Shown here one piece after another: positions 52,282-62,500 of a stretch of 64,000 nt of DNA. Source of the stretch: CBDCVD01 sp965224015 (lineage in GTDB: Bacteria > Pseudomonadota > Alphaproteobacteria > Rhizobiales > CBDCVD01); NCBI GenBank assembly GCA_965224015.1, contig OZ245032.1, positions 3,286,001 to 3,350,000 of the forward strand. Direction: 5' to 3'. The notes below the pieces were generated by a model. It was not told where the DNA came from. It saw only the letters and a list, made by a program, of their open reading frames with translations, and searched no databases. Each line of letters opens with the position of its first letter. Position 1 is the stretch's first letter. The position numbers were made by a program, and so were the translations under genes.

Positions 52282-53862
52282 CTATACAAATGCATCCGGC
52301 TCCGAACTCTTGCGCTCTTTGATAAAAGCCTGCAAAGCCTCATCCACCGCCACGTCAAGAGCCGGCGTCTCGTAGGCGGCCAGTTGCGCCTTCCAAAGTC
52401 GATTGGCACGCGCCGCCGCATCAAGAGCGCCGTCCGCCTCCCATTGTTCCACCGCATTGTTGTCGGCAATTTCCGAGCGGTAAAAGGCACGCTCAAAATT
52501 CGCCTGCGTATGGGCACATCCAAGAAAGTGCCCGCCAGGGCCAACTTCGGCAAAGGCATCCATAGCCTGAGCGTTCGCGTCCATATCGATACCCCGGGCG
52601 AGAACATGCATCATGCCCAGTTGATCCGCATCGATCACGAATTTCTCGTAGGACGAGCACAGGCCGCCCTCCAGCCACCCCGCCGCATGAAGACAAAAAT
52701 TCACCCCCGCCAATACCGTTGCATGCATTGTTGTGGCACTTTCCTGCCCGGCTTGTGCGTCGGGCAGTTTGGAGGCGGTAAAAGCGCCACCGGAGCGAAA
52801 CGGTAGCCCAAGGCGTCGCGCCAGTTGTGCCGCCCCTGCGAGGAGCAAGGTGGCCTCCGGCGAGCCGAATGTGGGAGCGCCGGATTGCATGGATATGGAG
52901 CTGACAAAGGCCCCAAAAATAACCGGCGCACCGGGGCGCAATACCTGGGTGAGCGCCGCCCCTGCCATGGCCTCGGCAAGAACCTGGGTCAATGTACCGG
53001 CGGTGGTGACGGGGCTCATGGCACCAGCCAAGATGAAAGGTGACACAATACATCCCTGATTGGCCCGCGCATAAACCTTGAGCGCCCCCAACATGGTTGC
53101 GTCGTAGACAAGGGGCGAGTTGACATTGATCAAATTCACCAGAACACAATGGCTATCGACAAAGTCCTTGCCAAACACAAGACGCGCCATCTCGACACTG
53201 TCTGTAGCGCGCTCGGGGGCGGTCACCGAACCCATGAATGGCTTGTCAGAATATTTCACATGGGCGTAGACCATATCAAGATGGCGCTTGTTAACCGCGA
53301 TATCCACCGGCTCGCATACGGTGCCGCCGGAGTGGTGCAGCCAGGGGCTCATATAGGTAAGTTTGACGAAATTGCGGAAGTCTTCAATGGTGCCATAGCG
53401 TCGGCCCTGATCAAGATCATGCACGAAGGGCGGACCATAGACGGGAGCGAACACCGTATTATCGCCCCCGACGACGATGTTTCTCTCCCGGTTGCGGGCG
53501 TGCTGAACGAAGGTGGTCCGCGCCGAGGCCTGGATAATTGAGCGCAGCAGCCCCTTGGGAAAACGCACCCGCTCACCACTGACATCAGCGCCTGCCTCTC
53601 GCCAAAGGCGAAGGACCTCTTCATCGCCGCGAAAGGCGATGCCGACCTCCTGGCACAGGGTCTCGGCATTAGCCTCGATGATTTCCAGGGCTTCTGCGTC
53701 AAGAACTTCAAAGGGCCGCAGCCGGCGTCCAGCTGTGGTCGGTGGGGGGGACTTGACCGTGCTGCGCTGTCGACGCCTTCCGGCACGCCCACCACCGCGC
53801 CGAACCTTTGCCGGTTGGTCAGGGGACACGTTCTCTGGCATATCGCCGGAAGTCGGGCTCAT
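52282..53862 (-). CDS. MttB-family (non-pyrrolysine) quaternary-amine:corrinoid methyltransferase
   Basis: 526 residues. After a basic Gly/Arg-rich start (RRGGGRAGRRRQR) comes the trimethylamine methyltransferase MttB fold: RRLRPFEVLDAEALEIIEANAETLCQEVGIAF, KRHLDMVYAHVKYSDKPFMG, INVNSPLVYD, GAMSPVTTAGTLTQ, FGAFVSSISMQSGAPTFGSPEAT and AGWLEGGLCSSYEKFVIDADQLGM. True trimethylamine enzymes have an in-frame amber (pyrrolysine) codon. This gene has none, so it belongs to the non-Pyl branch, whose known members act on glycine betaine, proline betaine or carnitine. ATG 53862 follows AAGGAAA. Same strand as the corrinoid protein and folate genes. Confidence 0.9.
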   Translation of the reverse strand: MSPTSGDMPENVSPDQPAKVRRGGGRAGRRRQRSTVKSPPPTTAGRRLRPFEVLDAEALEIIEANAETLCQEVGIAFRGDEEVLRLWREAGADVSGERVRFPKGLLRSIIQASARTTFVQHARNRERNIVVGGDNTVFAPVYGPPFVHDLDQGRRYGTIEDFRNFVKLTYMSPWLHHSGGTVCEPVDIAVNKRHLDMVYAHVKYSDKPFMGSVTAPERATDSVEMARLVFGKDFVDSHCVLVNLINVNSPLVYDATMLGALKVYARANQGCIVSPFILAGAMSPVTTAGTLTQVLAEAMAGAALTQVLRPGAPVIFGAFVSSISMQSGAPTFGSPEATLLLAGAAQLARRLGLPFRSGGAFTASKLPDAQAGQESATTMHATVLAGVNFCLHAAGWLEGGLCSSYEKFVIDADQLGMMHVLARGIDMDANAQAMDAFAEVGPGGHFLGCAHTQANFERAFYRSEIADNNAVEQWEADGALDAAARANRLWKAQLAAYETPALDVAVDEALQAFIKERKSSEPDAFV

Positions 53863-54176
53863 GGACTTTTCCTTAAAAGGCGTTTCGTATGTCGGGGAAA
53901 CATACAAAAAGGGATGACAGAATGCTGCCCAGCGCCCGCCGCACACTAGCGCCAGCCCGTCATGCGGCGATGAGAAACGAAAATAGGCTCTATCAAGACA
54001 TGACATGCTCTAAAGCAGGTTCAGCAAAGCGCTCGCCAACACACATCCATGACCGATACACGGACAAACAACTCCCTAAACCCGACACACTGCTAGGGGT
54101 GGTTGGGCAGGGGGGCGGGCCAGGTGGTCCATAGAAGTTTGCATCTGTTAACAGAGTTTTAACGTTTATAGTACGA

Positions 54177-54211
54177 CCTTAGATTGTGAATTATATAAAC
54201 GCAATCTAAGG
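54177..54211 (+). promoter_or_regulatory. 5'-leader hairpin that covers the likely ribosome-binding site
   Basis: CCTTAGATTG (54177-54186) and CAATCTAAGG (54202-54211) are perfect arms around a 15-base AT-rich loop. The only SD-like sequence before ATG 54220, TAAGG, lies in the 3' arm, eight bases from the start codon. The stem could hide the SD or be a repressor operator. Confidence 0.55.
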
Positions 54212-54219
54212 TATTTTGT

Positions 54220-55383
54220 ATGCTCCGGTTTCTCGGTCTCCTGCTTGGAACAGGTCTTTGGCTAGTGGCTCTGCTACTCGGCGTGGTGAGCGTAATGGGA
54301 TTGCTTGGCTTCGCAATGCCCGACTACGACCGGATCAATAATTTCAGACCTTTGCTGGCGTTCGGTGGTTTGGTGATTGTCTTGCTGGCAAGCGTTTTAT
54401 GGTTTTGGCCAGGGCGTTTTGTCGCGGCAGCTCTGGGCTTTGTGGCCATCTTGAGTAGCGCGCTAATGATCATTCCCGAATACACCCGGGAGCACGAGAA
54501 CCTTGCTAGCGGAGGTGAAGCGTGTACGTTTCGGGTCCTATCTCTGGCCGTTCATTCCCGCAAAGAGCAAAACCGCGCACCGGTGCCTATTGATCTCGCG
54601 TCGGCGCTGCCGGATTATTTATTAACAACAAGGGCTGATTTTGTGGCTCTGCAGGCGAACGCACCGGTCAACCCGGCGGTCCTGGCAAATCTGGAAAAGA
54701 AATATCCGTTCGTTCACTCGTGCATGGGGGATGAAAACTGTAACCTGGCGTTGTTTTCAAAACATGAGCTGTCCGGCAAGCACACCAACATGGCACCAAA
54801 TTCACACAGCTTTAAAGTCAGTACGCCCCTGCTTTATGCCAGCGCTATTGCCGGTTCCAGATGCCAGCCGGTTACCCTTGCCGTGACTCGCCTGCCGCAG
54901 ACGTTAAAGCCTCAGGTTCGGGTTCAGCAATACGCGAACCTGGCACATGAAATGAGCCGTCTGGTGCAAGAAGAGCAAAATGTTGTGCTTGCCGGCAACT
55001 TCAATATTGCGCCCTGGACAGTCACCCTACAGCAGTTCCCGATTTGGTCGAACCTGTCCCGGGCGACTTACGGGATATTCTCCTGGCCTGCGCGCCCCAT
55101 AACGCGGTTTGCCCTGGAGACTCCACCTTTCATGCCCCTGGATCACATCTTCCTTTCATCCGGTGTGAAGGTCGTGGCCTCCAGCCGCGGCCGCGATGTG
55201 GGCTCTGACCACTTTCCCATCATAGCCACACTGGCTATTGCGGGGTCTGTTACGGGCAGCCTCGTGGCTCCTGCGGAGGACCTTGCTGTGGGTAACGGGA
55301 CTTTCACCATGGAAGAGCATTTCGGTGCTGTGGACGATCAACCCGACGCCACGGACAGGGTCAGTCCGTTTTCCTCGTTGTGA
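54220..55383 (+). CDS. Membrane-anchored endonuclease/exonuclease/phosphatase (EEP) family protein
   Basis: 387 residues. Two or three N-terminal helices (residues 1-90: FLGLLLGTGLWLVALLLGVVSVMGLLG, LLAFGGLVIVLLASVLWFWPG, VAAALGFVAILSSALMIIP) anchor an EEP-fold domain. That domain has LAGNFNIAPWT (the family's GDFN, here GNFN), PLDHIFLSSG and GSDHFPIIATLAI with the catalytic Asp-His. The Asn in place of Asp in GDFN and the weak first Glu motif suggest a diverged or inactive enzyme. The C-terminal 60 residues are a variable acidic tail. A hairpin precedes the start. Confidence 0.78.
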   Translation: MLRFLGLLLGTGLWLVALLLGVVSVMGLLGFAMPDYDRINNFRPLLAFGGLVIVLLASVLWFWPGRFVAAALGFVAILSSALMIIPEYTREHENLASGGEACTFRVLSLAVHSRKEQNRAPVPIDLASALPDYLLTTRADFVALQANAPVNPAVLANLEKKYPFVHSCMGDENCNLALFSKHELSGKHTNMAPNSHSFKVSTPLLYASAIAGSRCQPVTLAVTRLPQTLKPQVRVQQYANLAHEMSRLVQEEQNVVLAGNFNIAPWTVTLQQFPIWSNLSRATYGIFSWPARPITRFALETPPFMPLDHIFLSSGVKVVASSRGRDVGSDHFPIIATLAIAGSVTGSLVAPAEDLAVGNGTFTMEEHFGAVDDQPDATDRVSPFSSL

Positions 55384-55819
55384 ATCGCAGTCCCTGCCGC
55401 GCATAAACGGCGGACAAGGAACGTTGTTGCCGCGCTGCAAAGCTCATAGCTTGACAAAAGCAACCCTTGTGGGCGATGAACGCACACGGCAGGTATCCTC
55501 TGTCCGATAGCAAGATAGATGCGTTTAGCTGGAGACGTCAATTGACGGCCTGGCCAGCCCGTGCGCCCGTCTTGGGCCATCCATGAAAGGGTAACCTGGG
55601 GGTGCCCATGCTCTAAAAGCCATAAAGGGGAGGGGGCTGGTGTTGCCCGTTAATAGACAGGCTTGGCCGACGCCGTGTACGGCTGGGATGTCGCGCACAT
55701 GGCTACCGACTTTGGGGCAATCCATCTTTCGCGTTTCGTTGTGCGAACGGTCAAAATGGGGACGCACAAACTGGTGCTGATGGCCGAGCTTTGTTTTACT
55801 GTTGTTGCGGGGATTGAGG
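55384..55819. other. Gene-free interval
   Basis: About 435 bases between the EEP gene and the DUF815 gene. I see no convincing reading frame, RNA or repeat. Confidence 0.4.
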
Positions 55820-56707
55820 GTGAAAAGTGACCCGTTGAATAGTTTGGGCCGTGATGTTCGCGAACTGACGGCGCTGGTACGCGCGTGGATTGGTGAGGAG
55901 CCGCCTGGTTGCGCTGACTGGAAGACGGCCGATGCCTTTGTCTGGCATCCCCGGCAGGGGTTGTACCCTGTTGAGCGGGTTCATGTGGTTGACCTGTCAC
56001 TGCTGATCGGGATTGATCGCCAGCGGGACATTCTGCGCCGAAACACCGAGCAATTCGTTCGCGGCTTTGCGGCCAATAATGCGCTATTGTGGGGCGCTCG
56101 CGGAGCTGGGAAATCGTCTCTCGTCAAGGCCATACACGCAGATATTAACAGGCATTTTGAGAAGCGGAAAAGCGCGCGCCGCCTAAAGTTGATTGAAATT
56201 CATCGTGAAGACATAGCGACCCTGCCGCAACTCATGGGGCAAGTGCGTGCTCAAGGCGAGCGCGTTCTTATATATTGCGATGATCTTTCTTTTGATCGGG
56301 GCGATACCAGCTATAAATCTCTGAAGTCGGTGCTTGAGGGCGGCATAGAGGGGCGCCCGGACAATGTTTTGTTTTATGCCACCTCCAATCGCCGCCATAT
56401 TCTGGCTCGCGACATGATCGAAAACGAACGCGGTACCGCCATTAACCCAGGGGACTCGATTGCAGAAAAAGTCTCTCTGTCTGACCGGTTTGGGATTTGG
56501 CTTGGGTTCCATGCGTGCTCGCAGGAGGACTATCTGGCCATGGTTGAGGCGTATGCGCGGCACTACGGCCTTGCGGTTGAAGCGGCAGACTTGCGCGCTG
56601 CTGCGCTTGAGTGGGCGCAAACCCGTGGCGGCCGCTCGGGCCGTGTCGCTTGGCAGTTTATTCAGGACCTGGCGGGGCGCCTTGGCCGCAGTCTGTCTAG
56701 GCTTTGA
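55820..56707 (+). CDS. DUF815 family AAA+ ATPase
   Basis: 295 residues. Walker A GARGAGKSSLVKAI, Walker B VLIYCDDLSFD, sensor-1-like LFYATSNRRH, and arginine-rich C-terminal helices place it in the DUF815 AAA+ family (also seen as a stand-alone ATP-binding protein in alphaproteobacteria). LSDRFGIWLGFHACSQEDYL and GRSGRVAWQFIQDL are conserved family blocks. Function is unknown. No ATG is available; GTG 55820 is preferred, TTG 55802 is an alternative. Confidence 0.85.
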   Translation: MKSDPLNSLGRDVRELTALVRAWIGEEPPGCADWKTADAFVWHPRQGLYPVERVHVVDLSLLIGIDRQRDILRRNTEQFVRGFAANNALLWGARGAGKSSLVKAIHADINRHFEKRKSARRLKLIEIHREDIATLPQLMGQVRAQGERVLIYCDDLSFDRGDTSYKSLKSVLEGGIEGRPDNVLFYATSNRRHILARDMIENERGTAINPGDSIAEKVSLSDRFGIWLGFHACSQEDYLAMVEAYARHYGLAVEAADLRAAALEWAQTRGGRSGRVAWQFIQDLAGRLGRSLSRL

Positions 56708-56828
56708 TAGCCACATCCGATCCAACCTGGCAGACCGGGTTTTGTGAAAAACGGCTGTAAACATGCGTAAAAAGGTCAGTTGGGCATCGCTACCAACGGG
56801 CATCACCCGTGCCACAAAACCAGGATTT

Positions 56829-56844
56829 TGAAAGGTGCACCTTT
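56829..56844. promoter_or_regulatory. Perfect 16-bp palindrome
   Basis: GAAAGGTGCACCTTTC in the region after the DUF815 gene and upstream of lexA. Continuous dyad symmetry without a loop suggests a dimer-binding operator more than a hairpin; no regulator can be named. Confidence 0.4.
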
Positions 56845-56912
56845 CATCCCCAAAAATCCAAAACTGTTGAAAAAATTGACCAATCCCACAAAAACACAAG
56901 TTTAAGCTTGCA

Positions 56913-56927
56913 GAACACAACAAGAAC
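56913..56927. promoter_or_regulatory. Candidate LexA (SOS) box
   Basis: GAACACAACAAGAAC is GAAC-N7-GAAC, the reverse complement of the alphaproteobacterial LexA consensus GTTC-N7-GTTC. It overlaps GAACAT-N5-ATGTTC (56924-56940). It is upstream of lexA, as expected for autoregulation. It is nearly 390 bases from the start codon, and a B repeat lies between. Confidence 0.6.
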
Positions 56928-56973
56928 ATGTACAATGTTCACGATTTGTGCAGTTTGCGTGCGTATTAGACCT

Positions 56974-57114
56974 GCATGCGTTTAACTTTGCCCATTTTGC
57001 CAGGGGTCAGGGGTAAAGCTAACGCCATAAAGCTGATCGCCCTCTAAATCTATAGCAAAATGTGAGAAAAATACTTAAATGCCCATAACTCCAATTAAAC
57101 GCATTTTGCTATAG
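56974..57114 (+). repeat. B element copy between the LexA box and lexA
   Basis: CATGCGTTTAACTTTGCCCA ... ATAAAGCTGATCGCCCTCTA, then ATAGCAAAATG ... CGCATTTTGCTATAG. Complete on the right; hairpin 1 is diverged. The following 180 bases before lexA hold a G-rich stretch with TTGGTGGT-like near-repeats and no gene. Confidence 0.75.
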
Positions 57115-57300
57115 CGCCAAGAATCGCCACATTACCCGATCAGGGGCGGTTGGTTGGCGGTTGGGGGGACGGTCAGTTGGTGCTTGGGGGGACGGCGGTC
57201 AAGCGGTGATCATTTGGTGGTGAGTTGGCGATTGGGGGCAGGGTGGTGATGCCGGTTAACAGAGAGGCCCAACTGGCAAGGACTAAAGGGAATGAGCGCT

Positions 57301-57996
57301 ATGCTTACGCGTAAACAGCACGATTTGCTAATGTTTATTCACATGCGTATCCGTGAAGACGGCGTGTCGCCATCATTTGATGAGATGCGCGAGGCGTTGA
57401 ATTTGCGCTCCAAGTCCGGCATCCATCGCCTGATTATGGCGCTGGAGGAGCGCGGTTTTGTAAAACGTCTGCCCCACCGCGCGCGGGCCCTGGAGATTAT
57501 AAAATTGCCCGAAAGCGCCGCGCAAAACGCGCGTCAACGGGGGTTTTCCCCCAACGTTATCGAAGGCAGCCTCGGGCGTGGGCGCAGCGAGAATTCGGAC
57601 CCGGATCATGAGAGCACGATCACCGTTCCAATTATGGGCCGAATCGCCGCCGGCACACCCATATCGGCCATCCAGCACCAAAGCCATACGATCGCGGTGC
57701 CCGCGGATCTCATTTCAACAGGAGAGCATTTTGCTCTTCAGGTGCGCGGTGATTCGATGGTTGATGCCGGTATTCTTGACGGCGATACGGTGATCATCAA
57801 GCGCGCTCAGGTTGCCGATACGGGGGATATTGTCGTTGCGTTGATCGACAACGAAGAAGCCACACTCAAGCGTTTGCGCAAAAAGGGCGCATCCATTGCA
57901 CTTGAGGCCGCTAATTCCAATTATGAAACCCGTATTTTTGGCCCTGATCGTATTGACATTCAGGGCAAACTCGTGGGCCTTCTACGCCAGTACTGA
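57301..57996 (+). CDS. lexA: LexA repressor
   Basis: SOS regulator, 231 residues from ATG 57301 (MLTRKQHDLLMFIHMRI), the usual alphaproteobacterial start; an ATG three codons upstream is possible. Winged-HTH domain: SPSFDEMREALNLRSKSGIHRLIMALEERGFVKR. The self-cleavage Ala-Gly is in GRIAAGTPI, the catalytic serine in LQVRGDSMVDAGI and the lysine in EEATLKRL. RecA-stimulated autocleavage is thus intact. The candidate box at 56913 fits autoregulation. Confidence 0.96.
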   Translation: MLTRKQHDLLMFIHMRIREDGVSPSFDEMREALNLRSKSGIHRLIMALEERGFVKRLPHRARALEIIKLPESAAQNARQRGFSPNVIEGSLGRGRSENSDPDHESTITVPIMGRIAAGTPISAIQHQSHTIAVPADLISTGEHFALQVRGDSMVDAGILDGDTVIIKRAQVADTGDIVVALIDNEEATLKRLRKKGASIALEAANSNYETRIFGPDRIDIQGKLVGLLRQY

Positions 57997-58246
57997 GTGG
58001 TAAATGCGGTCTTTCAGCAGGTTGACCATACGATCCCCGTATGGAGCTTGGAGCATGGAGCTTGGAATTATCACACATCAAACATCCGTAACACAGGCCG
58101 ATGCATCGTATATGCTGGAAGTGGCCACTTGTGTGACTCTGTTGGAACGAAAACACACCCATTCGGGATCAGACCAAGCCCGCTTATCCAGCCATAACGA
58201 CCGGTAAAGGTCCTGTGCGCGCTGTTTTGTAAGCCGATCATTCACG

Positions 58247-58387
58247 CTATAGCAAAATGCGTTTAATGGGATGCATGGGGCTTTCGTATTTTTCTCGCAT
58301 TTTGCTATAAATTTAGAGGGCAATCAGCTTTATGGGTTTCGCTTATACCAAGGGCAAATTGGGTACAGCTAACCCCATGCCGATCTA
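58247..58387 (-). repeat. B element copy, reverse orientation
   Basis: CTATAGCAAAATGCGTTTAA ... CGCATTTTGCTATAAATTTA, then AGGGCAATCAGCTTTATGGG and a diverged first hairpin ending GCTAACCCCATGCCGATC. Apart from this copy I see no gene in 57997-58636. Confidence 0.75.
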
Positions 58388-58636
58388 ATGTGAAAATCAA
58401 CGAAATCGGTCTTGCCTTATGGTGTGCAATAGGGCAATACCACCCTGTAGCCAAGCACGCGGCGCAGAAATCCTGTCTTAAAACATGAAATTCGAACGTT
58501 TGGGCTCGGGTACCGGCAATCAGCCTTGTTGCGTTTATTTGTGTGCCTATCAGAAACCCATACAGGGCGATGCGAGCTGGCTTGGTAGATTGGCAATATA
58601 GTAACGTTTGCTATGCTCCAGCAGGGAGTGTCCATA

Positions 58637-59440
58637 GTGGTAACCAGTACATTGGCACGGACCAATCACGAGAAGGTTGTGTCATTTGTCCCGCAGCCCA
58701 AGCCAATTGCCAGCGTGTCCCAATGCCCTCGGTCGGCGATGGTACTTGCGGCAGGTTACGGGATGCGCATGCGTCCTCTATCCCTGGCCACTCCCAAACC
58801 GCTTATCCGGGTTGAAGGCCTGCCTTTGATTGATCACGCCCTGATGCGGCTTAAACAGGCCGGGGTGTCCCGCATTGTCGCCAATTGCCACTATTTGGCT
58901 GATCAGGTGGAGGATCACCTGCAACGGCGCTATGGTGAGGCGGTTCAACTCTCTGACGAGCGGGAGCGATTACTGGATACTGGAGGCGGTATTGTTAAGG
59001 CGCTGCCGCTTATTGGGCCCTGTGAGCCGTTTTATCTCATGAATAGCGATTCCCTTTGGATTGAGGGCGCGCGGGCCAATTTAGTCCGTCTTGGTGAGGC
59101 ATTTAATTGCGACATGATGGATGCGCTGCTGTTGCTTTCTCCAACCGCGGGCGCTGTTGGGTATAGTGGCCGAGGGGATTTTTTGATGGACCCGGATGGT
59201 CGACTGAAGCGGCGGCCCGAGCGGGAATTGGCGCCGTTTGTTTACACCGGATGCGCCATCATCCACCCGCGATTGATGCAAGATGCGCCGTCGGCAGCGT
59301 TTTCGCTTAACGTCAGTTTTGATCAGGCGTTGGAAAAAGGGCGGCTTTTTGGGCTGCGCCTGGAGGGGATATGGATGCACGTGGGCACCCCCGACAGTAT
59401 CGCCCTTGCGGAGCAGTGTATTCGCGACAGCGCCATCTGA
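58637..59440 (+). CDS. murU: Nucleotidyltransferase, MurU-like (N-acetylmuramate 1-phosphate uridylyltransferase)
   Basis: Sugar-1-phosphate nucleotidyltransferase of the GT-A fold. MVLAAGYGMRMRPLSLATPKPLIRV is the nucleotide-binding signature. NSDSLWIEGA gives the metal-binding Asp, and GCAIIHPRL and VGTPDSIALAEQ follow. In the AmgK-MurU recycling pathway it makes UDP-MurNAc. amgK and tsaE, which usually precede it beside addB, are not in the window. The start is uncertain: GTG 58637 follows GGGAG, ATG 58613 lies upstream, and the conserved domain starts only at about 58739. 80 bases to addB. Confidence 0.85.
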   Translation: MVTSTLARTNHEKVVSFVPQPKPIASVSQCPRSAMVLAAGYGMRMRPLSLATPKPLIRVEGLPLIDHALMRLKQAGVSRIVANCHYLADQVEDHLQRRYGEAVQLSDERERLLDTGGGIVKALPLIGPCEPFYLMNSDSLWIEGARANLVRLGEAFNCDMMDALLLLSPTAGAVGYSGRGDFLMDPDGRLKRRPERELAPFVYTGCAIIHPRLMQDAPSAAFSLNVSFDQALEKGRLFGLRLEGIWMHVGTPDSIALAEQCIRDSAI

Positions 59441-59519
59441 TCAGCACGTCTCTGCAAAGGGCGCGCGGGGGTGCGGGTTTGGCTGCGACGTGTTCTGTCC
59501 TTGAAGGGAGTTTGGGGCC

Positions 59520-62500
59520 ATGACCGCACGGTATGACCTGAACGTCTTCACCATCCCCGCGTCCCAGCCGTTTCTGCAAACCCTTGTCCACACACTTTTT
59601 GCAGGTGAGTTGATCCCAGGCTTTCGGCCAGGGGATGATCCCTTGACGATTGCCGATGCAACCATCCTGGTTCCAACGCGCCGCGCCGCGCGCGCTTTAC
59701 GCCAGGGGTTTTTGCGATTACGCAGCGCCGCTTCCCCCAGAACAACCGCAATAAGCGCGTCGCTGCTTCCCGACATACAGGTTATTGGCGATGTGGACGA
59801 AGGCGCATTGGTGCTCGCCGCACGAGAGCCTATGGGGTTATCGGTGGCGCCAACGCCGCTTTTGCAGCCGGTGATTTCGCCGCAGCATAGGCGCCTGGCT
59901 CTTGCCCAGATTATTCTTGAATTCAGTGAACGTTTACGCGCGGTTGCAAAGGCTAGCGGTTTTGACGATCTCTCACCCTTGCCGACGTCTGCGGCGCATG
60001 CCATCCAGCTGGCTGATGATCTTGCGCGCTTGATGGACGCGGTTGAGACTCAGGAAGTCAGTTGGCGCGGGCTTTCTGATCTTGTCCCCGACGACTACGC
60101 CTCCTACTGGGGACTGACCCTTGAGTTCCTGAAAATCATTGTACAGCATTGGCCCACCTATCTTGAGGAAAAGGGCCTTGTGAATCCGGCGATGCACCGC
60201 AGCCATCTTCTGCGCATCAAAGCGGAGCAACTGCAACAGACCCCCGCCACGCAACCCCTTCGCCCCATTATTGCCGCCGGCTCAACGGGCAGCATCCCGG
60301 CAACCGCCAGTCTTTTGCGGACCATAGCCCGATTGCCTCATGGCGCTGTCGTGTTGCCGGGCCTTGACACTGAAGCTGACGATGAAACCTGGGCTGCGAT
60401 TGTTGGCGAGAGCCATGCCGGCAACGAGCAACCGCAGAGCGTTAAGGCTCAAGAGCCTGCCCATAGCCATCCGCAATATGGTATGGCACATCTGATCAGG
60501 CAGATCGGCATCGACAGGACTGAGGTGCGCCGTCTGGGACGTGCACCCAGCGAGGGCGCTCTGGCGCGCGCGCGGTTTGTCAACCTGGCCCTTTGTCCTG
60601 TGGATGTGAGCGATCGCTGGAGCGACCGGGTTCCACCTGAAGACGCGCGGGTTGCCGCTCTATCCCAGGTCAGCCTTATTGAAGCCAATCACGAGGAGGA
60701 GGAAGCTTTGGTGATTGCTGTGGCGCTTCGTGAGGCGGTTGAGGAGAATGTTCAGGCAGCGCTGGTAACCCCTGATCGGGGTTTGGCGACGCGGGTTGCG
60801 CAGGCCCTGCGGCGCTGGGATATTGTTGCTGATGTCTCTGCCGGTGAAGCGCTTGAGAAAACGGCTCCCGCCAATTTTATGCTGCTGTTGGCTGAGTTTG
60901 TTACCCAGGGCTATGCCCCTGAGACTCTGGCGGCCTTGTTGAAGCATCCGTATTTGCGTCTGAGGCGCGACGCCGCAACGGCGCGACATCAGGCGCGCTT
61001 GCTGGAGCTTGCGGTTCTGCGCGGGCCGCGGGCCAAGCCGGGCCTTGATGGCCTGCAGGACGCGTTTGCAACGGCAAGGAAGATCGCTGAAAAATCGCCG
61101 CAGCGGAGCTTTGTTAGTCACAAGTCTCTGGCGCCCCATGACTGGGACGTGGCGGCGCAACTGCTGGCGGATTTTTGCGACGCGGTACGCCCTTTTGAGG
61201 CGCTGAACCAGATGTTTGCCTGCCCGCTTGCAACTATCATCGCAACCCACGCGGATACCGCCAAATGCCTCAGTCTCACGCAGGAAGGCAAGCCGTTAAA
61301 AATCGGCACCGGGGACGCCGACGTGACCCTGGCGGAATTCCTGGAGAGCCTTGGAGAGCCGACGACCCCTAGTTTTCCTGTTGCTCTGGAGGCCTATAGA
61401 GACGTTCTTCGAGCCCTCATGGGGCAGGTTTTTGTTCGCTCTGCTCATGTATCCCAGGCGCGGGTGGCCATATGGGGCCCTCTTGAGGCGCGCCTGCAGG
61501 GGGTTGAGAAACTGGTTCTCTCCGGTCTTAATGAGGGGGTGTGGCCGGATGAAACCCGCACGGACGCCTGGTTATCCCGGGGCATGCGCGCGCGCCTTGG
61601 TCTACAACCCCCAGAGCGCCAAATCGGCCTTTCTGCACATGATTTTGCACAAGGGTTGGCGGCGCCCGAGGTTGTCCTGGTGCGGAGCCTGCGCCAGGAC
61701 AATGTTCCCACCGTGGCCTCTCGCTGGCTGCAACGGCTGCTGGCTCTTGCAGGACCGGAGGTTGCGAATGGTTTGCGCGCCCGTGCTGATCGCTGGCTCA
61801 CGTGGGCGCGGCACCTGGACAGGCGCCTGCCCTTACAGCAAATCACCGCACCCAACCCAAAACCGCCACCGTCTGCGCGCCCAAAACGGCTCAGTGTTAC
61901 CCGCATCGAGACCCTCATTCGCGACCCCTATGCCATCTACGCACAGTATATTCTTGGACTTGCACCCCTGGAAGGCTTTGGCCTTGCCCCTGACGCGGCC
62001 ATGAAGGGAGAGCGCATCCACGATGTGCTCGCGCGATTTGCACAAGAGGAAAAGCCGCCGTTTGATGACCAGGCCTTGGCGGCGCTGATCGATATGGGCG
62101 AACAGGCGCTTGCGGACCTGCGTACTTTTGCACACGTGCACGCTTTTTGGTGGCCCCGGTTTCAAAGAATTGCCGCCTGGTATGTTGATTGGGAAAATGA
62201 GCGCCATGGACAGATTGCCAAGCGCCTGATTGAGCGCTCGGGACGGTTAAGCCTCGATGTCAGGGGCGCGCCGTTTACATTGACGGCACGCGCTGATCGT
62301 ATTGATATTGGCCACGACGGCCTGGCCAGCGTTATTGATTTCAAGACCGGACGTTCTCCCAGCGCAAAACAGGTGCAGAGCCTTGTATCACCGCAACTGC
62401 CATTGGAGGCCCTGATTTTGCAGGAGGGCGGCTTTGAGGCCACGCCAATACCAGGAGGAATTCGTGATTTGGCCTATGTGGTTTTGAGCGGCGGCCTGTC

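Noticed and set aside
52282..53862. Pyrrolysine-containing trimethylamine methyltransferase
   Set aside because: The frame has no internal TAG and no pyl genes are in the window; it belongs to the non-pyrrolysine branch.
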